From positions 1-9,802 of the forward strand of contig DAHXMQ010000018.1 in NCBI GenBank assembly GCA_027371625.1: a stretch of DNA of 9,802 nucleotides. Reading direction: 5' to 3'. Of the stretch, positions 5,569 to 9,802 are shown one piece after another. The stretch's first letter is position 1; each line of letters begins with the position of its first letter. The notes beneath the pieces were generated by a model, which ran no database searches, was not told the origin of the DNA, and saw only the letters and a program-made list of their open reading frames with translations. The stretch comes from Candidatus Methanoperedentaceae archaeon. GTDB lineage: Archaea; Halobacteriota; Methanosarcinia; Methanosarcinales; Methanoperedenaceae. A program made the translations under genes and the position numbers.

Positions 5569-6408
5569 TTATCCCCTGAAAATGCTTCCTGTTATAAAAG
5601 CCACTATAGCAATCAGCATTGCGAATTTAAGCATCCTCCTTGCCAGCCTTGCATCCTTGAAAATCAGTGGCAGTGAGCCGATAAACATTATATCAGCAAT
5701 TAAAACAACCGCTAAGTATTCCCATTCGAATATTTGAAGAGGATAATAAGGCAGTGGACTTATTAGAACCGCTAAAATAATGAGCAGCGAAGCCACGATA
5801 CCTGCGTTCCTCACTCCGAGCTTCATCGGCAGGCTGACCCTGTCCTTGTCCCCTTTAACATCCTCGATATCCTTTATTATCTCGCGCCCTACGATGGATA
5901 GGAACACCGCAACCGCTATTATGCCCGTAATCAGGGTCTTGCCCACAACAGCCCCGCCGAATATGAATGCAAGTGCGGTCTGGGTGCCTATTATCATGTT
6001 TCCTACAATTTTTTCATGCTTGAATTTTTTCTCATAAGCAAGCTGGGAAGCGAGCGCAATAACAACTATAGCAACTACCAACAGCGAATTCGATATAAAA
6101 CTCAGGTAAATAGCTAGCAGAAAGGATATGGCGAAAAAGACGAATGAAAAAAGGAGAGCCTGCCCGGGTTTTAGCTTGCCTGAGGGAATGGGTCTGTCAG
6201 GATGGTTTATTTTGTCTGTCTCACGGTCAAGATAATCGTTTATCGCATTCCCCGCAATGCCGAATAAAAATGCAACCGCAAAGCCGAGAACAACGGGCTG
6301 GGCGTATTTCTCTATCTCGCTTCCAACGCCTATCAATGCCGCTGTAAATACAGCCAACCCAATCATCAGGGAAGTCAGGGGTCGGCTTAAGGAAATATAC
6401 GGGTTAAT
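5569..6408 (-). CDS. ubiA: UbiA-family prenyltransferase, probable digeranylgeranylglyceryl phosphate synthase, with a likely ATT start
   Basis: This integral membrane enzyme has about eight or nine hydrophobic segments. UbiA proteins transfer a prenyl chain to an acceptor; the archaeal DGGGP synthase adds the second geranylgeranyl chain to GGGP in ether-lipid synthesis. The first Asp-rich motif is NAINDYLDRETDKINHPDRP (NDxxDxxxD), the second is REIIKDIEDVKGDKDR; both bind Mg-diphosphate. Numbered from the internal ATG at 6366 they are about residues 40-59 and 161-176. The frame upstream of that ATG still encodes NPYISLSRPLTSL, the conserved N-terminus of the family, and stays open to a TGA at 6421-6423. 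No ATG, GTG or TTG occurs there. An ATT at 6408 lies one base after the rpl40e stop, with AAGGGA (6421-6416) 7 bases upstream, giving 279 residues. The conventional start would give 265. Other acceptors, such as quinone or heme precursors, are less likely. Confidence 0.85.
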   Translation of the reverse strand: MNPYISLSRPLTSLMIGLAVFTAALIGVGSEIEKYAQPVVLGFAVAFLFGIAGNAINDYLDRETDKINHPDRPIPSGKLKPGQALLFSFVFFAISFLLAIYLSFISNSLLVVAIVVIALASQLAYEKKFKHEKIVGNMIIGTQTALAFIFGGAVVGKTLITGIIAVAVFLSIVGREIIKDIEDVKGDKDRVSLPMKLGVRNAGIVASLLIILAVLISPLPYYPLQIFEWEYLAVVLIADIMFIGSLPLIFKDARLARRMLKFAMLIAIVAFITGSIFRG

Positions 6409-6409
6409 A

Positions 6410-6559
6410 TTACGTTCCCTTCAATTCCTTTGATTTCATTCTAAGACCGGTATATCCGCATTTTCTGCATCGGGTTGCGCGTACTGAATTTCGTGCATTG
6501 CATTTCATACATATTTTCATGTGCAGAAGAACTTTCTCCGCTTCTGGAAATCTTGCCAT
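6410..6559 (-). CDS. rpl40e: 50S ribosomal protein L40e
   Basis: The product has 49 residues, beginning [20 protein letters not shown]. The zinc-ribbon cysteines are Cys17, Cys20, Cys31 and Cys34 in CMKC and CRKC, linked by [10 protein letters not shown]. This is the archaeal and eukaryotic large-subunit protein L40e; archaea lack the ubiquitin fusion. Length and sequence are typical for the family, with a C-terminal [13 protein letters not shown] Shine-Dalgarno AGAGGTG precedes the ATG by about 4 bases (GAGGTG at 6564-6569). The TAA stop sits one base before the putative ATT start of the UbiA gene, so the two are probably translated together. It was too short to be noticed by a usual length cut-off but is certain from sequence. 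Confidence 0.96.
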   Translation of the reverse strand: MARFPEAEKVLLHMKICMKCNARNSVRATRCRKCGYTGLRMKSKELKGT

Positions 6560-6609
6560 AATTCACCTCTGGGGCTTTCTTACTATAATGTTATCGGATT
6601 TAACAATTG

Positions 6610-7215
6610 CTATTCCCCGCACATAAGCTCCTTTTCCCTTACCTCTCCGCCGGGTTCGATTTCCCCGAATATCTGTCCTTCGAAGGAATATACCTCGGCG
6701 CCGTTGAGCCATGCATCGGGCATGAGACCAGCCTTCATGCATGTCTGGCACAGGAATTCCGTGCAGTCAAAGCCATGCTCCACCGCTACCTGCGGCAGCA
6801 GCAATCCCGAGCACACGCCCGTTGCGACTATCAGCCCGTCCCTGCCTATTACTATCTTATCCGGGAGGTCTTTTGGCTTTGCATTGATGCGCTTCGGGAC
6901 TGTGAGCACCGTAACCTCGATGGTAAGCGTTTCTATCTCCTGAGGCTTTACAGGGGAAAAGCGCGGGTCGTCCCGGGCGGCATTGATTGCAGATGCTATT
7001 ATCGCTTCGCCGAGGGGCAGAATTGGATAAGGTCTGCCAATACATCCCCGCAGTTGCTTCTCGGTATTGAGTGTAACAAAAACCCCGCGTTTTTCGCCAA
7101 AAACCTTTGGTAAATTATCGGGCTTGATTTTTGTTCTATTCCTCAGGCATTCCTCGATGGCTCCTCTTGCAAGTCGGACAGCCAGTTCTCCTTCCGGTTT
7201 TGTGAGTGTATTCAT
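6610..7215 (-). CDS. AMMECR1-domain protein
   Basis: The 201-residue protein covers a complete AMMECR1 domain. The invariant LRGCIG is at residues 55-60, DPRFSPV at 83-89, and [12 protein letters not shown] at 99-110 where relatives have EV.VL..P. The conserved cysteine-bearing C-terminal part includes [26 protein letters not shown]1 proteins are widespread in archaea and eukaryotes; the molecular activity is not firmly known, and archaeal members often sit beside MEMO-like or radical SAM genes. Here it directly follows sppA with an ATGA overlap, so it is probably translated by coupling. The stop is TAG. A 50-base gap separates it from rpl40e. Confidence 0.93.
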   Translation of the reverse strand: MNTLTKPEGELAVRLARGAIEECLRNRTKIKPDNLPKVFGEKRGVFVTLNTEKQLRGCIGRPYPILPLGEAIIASAINAARDDPRFSPVKPQEIETLTIEVTVLTVPKRINAKPKDLPDKIVIGRDGLIVATGVCSGLLLPQVAVEHGFDCTEFLCQTCMKAGLMPDAWLNGAEVYSFEGQIFGEIEPGGEVREKELMCGE

Positions 7216-8111
7216 GATATTGCGAGCATCTGCCCGTATGGGCTTTCGTAATAATAGCTTGTAATCCGGGAAATATTCGACTCATCCCCGCCGAACAACA
7301 ACTGAGAAAGCGAGGGCTTATTGGCATACGTGACTTCAGGTTGTCCCTGTATTCCGCCAAGCGAAGCTGCAACATCTATTGCATCATCAAGGTTTCCAAG
7401 TTCATCCACCAGTCCAAGCTCCTTGGCTTTTGCGCCTGTATATACCCTGCCGTCTGCGAGATCCTTGACCTTGCTTAAAGAGAGGTTCCTGTCCTGTGCC
7501 ACTTCGGTCACGAATCTCATGTACGCCTCTTCGATTGTCTGGTCTGCATACCGTTTTTCTTCATCCGTCAGTCCCCGCCAGTCAGCACCCATATCCTTGA
7601 ACGCACCTGATTTTGAAATATAGAACGAAGTTCCGTCCTTTGCATAGAAAGCGGATCTATTCTGGAATTCCCATATCACGCCTATGCTACCTGTAATCGT
7701 ATCAGGGTTGGCGATTATCTTCGTTGCAGGCGCGCTGATGTAATAGGCGCCGCTTGCCGCCACATCGCCCATGGAAACAACTATGGGTTTTTTAATTTTT
7801 TTCATCTCGGATATTATCTCTTCTGATGCTGCGGGAGAACCTCCCGGGCTGTTTATTCTCATCACTATGGCTTTGACCCCGTCATCATCGGCTGCTGCCT
7901 TCAGGCTTTGCGTGATATCCTCTGAGGTTGCAATTCCCAAACCTGCTGGCACACTGCCTGTGAGCAGCTCTCCCTGCACATAGATTACCTCAACCTTATT
8001 TGGAATCCCCCAGTCCTTGCCCCCCAGAATCAGATAGAAGCTCCCGGCTATTATGAGAAGCAAAATGAAAACCGATGCGATATAAATAATTAATTTTTTT
8101 GAGCTTACCAT
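7212..8111 (-). CDS. sppA: Signal peptide peptidase SppA (S49 family), membrane-anchored
   Basis: The 299-residue serine protease cleaves leftover signal peptides or damaged membrane proteins. A single N-terminal anchor covers about residues 7-29 ([22 protein letters not shown] split here as [12 protein letters not shown] and [10 protein letters not shown]), with the domain beyond it probably outside the cell. [14 protein letters not shown] (86-99) is the oxyanion and substrate-groove segment. The nucleophile is Ser120 in [10 protein letters not shown], and the general base is Lys172 in [10 protein letters not shown]. The spacing of 52 residues equals that of Bacillus subtilis SppA (Ser147/Lys199). 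[19 protein letters not shown] (about 225-243) is a further family motif. The size is that of short, single-domain SppA. It starts 38 bases downstream of atwA and shares ATGA with the AMMECR1 gene. No good Shine-Dalgarno is seen before ATG 8111. Confidence 0.92.
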   Translation of the reverse strand: MVSSKKLIIYIASVFILLLIIAGSFYLILGGKDWGIPNKVEVIYVQGELLTGSVPAGLGIATSEDITQSLKAAADDDGVKAIVMRINSPGGSPAASEEIISEMKKIKKPIVVSMGDVAASGAYYISAPATKIIANPDTITGSIGVIWEFQNRSAFYAKDGTSFYISKSGAFKDMGADWRGLTDEEKRYADQTIEEAYMRFVTEVAQDRNLSLSKVKDLADGRVYTGAKAKELGLVDELGNLDDAIDVAASLGGIQGQPEVTYANKPSLSQLLFGGDESNISRITSYYYESPYGQMLAIS

Positions 8112-8149
8112 AGATGAAAAATGTAATTACGCCAGCAAATAGTTATCCT

Positions 8150-9802
8150 TTAAGATTCTTCAAGGCAGGTGTAAAGGTATCTTGCCTCGCTGGCTTTTAT
8201 GAACTCATTGCAGACTTCCTTCGGATTCCCGTCCATCACGATATGCCCTTTATCTATTAATATCGCCCTCTCTGCAACTTCTTTTATGAAATCCACGTGA
8301 TGGCTTATGAATATAATTGTTGTATTGAATTTCTTGTTTATGTTCTTGAGGGAATTTGCCACATCACGGAGCGTTATCGGGTCAAGGTCGCCGAACGGTT
8401 CATCCAGCAAAAGTATGGAAGGTTTTGAGGCAAGAGCAAGAGCAAGCGCCGCTCTCACATTCTCGCCCCCGCTTATCTGATAAGGTTTTGCGTCAAGAAC
8501 ATCCAGTGGTAAATCCACGGCTTCAAATATTGGTTTTGCATAATTCAGCACTTCTGTTAGCGGGTAGCTCGGGAAAAGCACACCCATGATGGCAGGCGTA
8601 AAACCCATTCTTGCAAGAATCTCCTTGGAATTTTCCTCAGGCATGTCGGTCATCCTGTACAGTTCATCCAGGTCCTTGTCTGATATACCTAGTTCCCTGG
8701 CGCGCTTTTTTGATTCCTCTATGACACGCTGCCCTTTTACACCCAGCCTGTACGCAAGCTGCTGTTTTATCGTGGAATGGGGCGAGAGCGCAAATTCCTG
8801 ATACATTATGCTGGTGATACGCCTGACCTCCATTCTCTTCGGCGAATAGGTGGACATTTCGACCCAGTCGTTATCAACGAGGAACTCTATCTCGCCGTCA
8901 TCGGGATACACGAGCCCGTCCATGGCATGGAGGAGCGTGGTTTTCCCGGCTCCGCTTGGGCCTATCAGCGCCACGATCTCGCCTTCCTTGAAGTCGAGAT
9001 TGATGCTGTCGAGGTCGAGTACTTCGCCCTGCCTGATGAGCCAGTATCTCTTTGAAACGTTGCTGACCTTGATTACTTTCTTATCCGCCTTAAGCTGCGG
9101 CATTGGAACGACCGGTTTCATTTTCTGCATGAATTTCTTTACTACAACTTCAGGCTCCCCTTCTTCGATTACCTTGCCGTTTTCAAGCCAGATCACACGG
9201 TGCGCAAGGTAGTTGTGAACTTCAGGAAGATGCGAGACCACGAGCGTCTTGAGTTTCAATCGCTCGTTAACGTTTTTTATCGTATCAAGGACTCCCTGCT
9301 TTGTGGCAGGACAGGTCATGGTCGCAGGCTCATCCAGAAGAAGAAGGTGGGGATTTGCGGCAAGCTGCCTTGCGATTAGCAATCTCTGCTTTTCCCCGCC
9401 GCTCAGGACTGCCGAGGAATGTTCTGCTTTTTTATCGAGATTAACAAGTTTCAGGTACTCCATGCTTTCCTCGTACAGTTCATCGTAGTAAGGCGCATCT
9501 TTATCCGGAAGTATTTCATATCCGAATCTTTCGGCATAGAGTCTTCGAAGTACGTTTTCATAGGCTGCCCCGGGCCACAGCCCAAAATTGCGCTGGAGAT
9601 GGATGGCTGTCATTTTCTGCAGTTTCCTGATATCCTTATGTGATGCATCAGGTTTGATGGTAAATCCATCAAGCTCAAAGCTTCCTTCGACAAAAGGCTC
9701 TATTGCCCGTAATACCTTCAGTATTGTGGATTTTCCTCCTCCGCTTCTCCCGATGATACCGAGGATTTCCCCCTCTTTTATATCGAAGCTCACTCCGTTC
9801 AG
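8150..9802 (-). CDS. atwA: Methyl-coenzyme M reductase system component A2 (AtwA), tandem ABC ATPase, 5' partial
   Basis: Two nucleotide-binding domains lie in one soluble chain. The frame is open to the window edge (Leu-Asn-Gly precede the GTG at 9793, which is not a start), so the N-terminus is missing. Numbered from Val 9793, domain 1 has Walker A GRSGGGKS (15-22), signature LSGGEKQR (130-137), Walker B LLLLDEPATM and H-loop VVSHLP. Domain 2 has Walker A GPSGAGKTT (278-286), a variant signature ISGGENVR, Walker B LLLDEPFGDLD and H-loop FISHHV. An insert of about 90 residues (350-440) splits domain 2, a family trait. DEPATM followed by CP is typical of component A2, the ATP-dependent factor for reductive activation of methyl-coenzyme M reductase. 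The protein lacks membrane segments, which fits this role and not transport. A general ABC-F-like or ATPase role is the alternative. Confidence 0.88.
   Translation of the reverse strand: MNGVSFDIKEGEILGIIGRSGGGKSTILKVLRAIEPFVEGSFELDGFTIKPDASHKDIRKLQKMTAIHLQRNFGLWPGAAYENVLRRLYAERFGYEILPDKDAPYYDELYEESMEYLKLVNLDKKAEHSSAVLSGGEKQRLLIARQLAANPHLLLLDEPATMTCPATKQGVLDTIKNVNERLKLKTLVVSHLPEVHNYLAHRVIWLENGKVIEEGEPEVVVKKFMQKMKPVVPMPQLKADKKVIKVSNVSKRYWLIRQGEVLDLDSINLDFKEGEIVALIGPSGAGKTTLLHAMDGLVYPDDGEIEFLVDNDWVEMSTYSPKRMEVRRITSIMYQEFALSPHSTIKQQLAYRLGVKGQRVIEESKKRARELGISDKDLDELYRMTDMPEENSKEILARMGFTPAIMGVLFPSYPLTEVLNYAKPIFEAVDLPLDVLDAKPYQISGGENVRAALALALASKPSILLLDEPFGDLDPITLRDVANSLKNINKKFNTTIIFISHHVDFIKEVAERAILIDKGHIVMDGNPKEVCNEFIKASEARYLYTCLEES

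Noticed and set aside
6607..7113. A + strand ORF of 168 residues
   Set aside because: It is a shadow of the AMMECR1 gene, which has the LRGCIG motif and full family length on the opposite strand.
8777..9212. Several + strand ORFs of 90-120 residues opposite AtwA
   Set aside because: The - strand carries intact Walker A, signature and H-loop motifs throughout; the + ORFs are low-complexity shadows.
9791..9793. GTG as the start of the AtwA gene
   Set aside because: The frame stays open to the window edge with Leu-Asn-Gly in front. ABC domains need an additional N-terminal strand before this point, so the gene is simply cut by the window.
1..9802. CRISPR array, tRNA or rRNA genes
   Set aside because: No regularly spaced direct repeats, cloverleaf-like segments or rRNA-like stretches were seen on either strand.

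Overview
The window looks like the chromosome of an Mcr-bearing euryarchaeon, that is, a methanogen or anaerobic methane oxidiser, plausibly of the Methanosarcinales/Methanoperedens type. Four things support this: the C-terminal part of archaeal release factor aRF1, the archaeal ribosomal protein L40e, a digeranylgeranylglyceryl-phosphate-synthase-like UbiA prenyltransferase, and a two-domain ABC ATPase of the AtwA (methyl-coenzyme M reductase component A2) type. Promoters have archaeal TATA boxes, several placed for leaderless or very short-leader transcripts. The species assignment is inference; no rRNA is present. TAG terminates several genes, which gives no support for reassignment of TAG in these genes.

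Layout. Bases 1-1492 (+): end of aRF1, a 34-residue small protein behind a near-perfect Shine-Dalgarno, and a Rossmann-fold NAD(P)-binding protein. Bases 1467-2207 (-): a membrane protein of the DUF1624/heparan-alpha-glucosaminide-acetyltransferase-like type, converging on and overlapping the previous gene. Bases 2261-3154 (+): a very diverged cis-prenyltransferase-like protein that shares an A/T-rich divergent promoter region with the membrane protein.

Bases 3155-5568 form an accessory block, visibly richer in A+T than its flanks. It holds an inverted repeat, a PD-(D/E)XK restriction endonuclease of the EcoRII-C/PspGI type (+), its amino-methyltransferase (-), and a 52-residue ribbon-helix-helix-like antitoxin (-). 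The two restriction-modification genes meet tail to tail with interlocked stop codons, and each has its own leaderless-type promoter. The antitoxin's usual partner position holds only a 26-codon ORF that runs into the methyltransferase start.

Bases 5569-9802 (-) form a compact set of housekeeping genes. In transcription order they are atwA (5' end outside the window), sppA, an AMMECR1-domain gene (ATGA overlap with sppA), rpl40e, and ubiA. The ubiA gene has no usable ATG/GTG/TTG for its conserved N-terminus. It appears to start at an ATT codon one base after the rpl40e stop, with a well-placed Shine-Dalgarno.

Functionally, the right half combines Mcr activation, membrane protein quality control, translation and archaeal ether-lipid synthesis. 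The accessory block is a small defence module lying between two prenyl-transfer-related genes. I saw no tRNA, rRNA, CRISPR array or insertion sequence.
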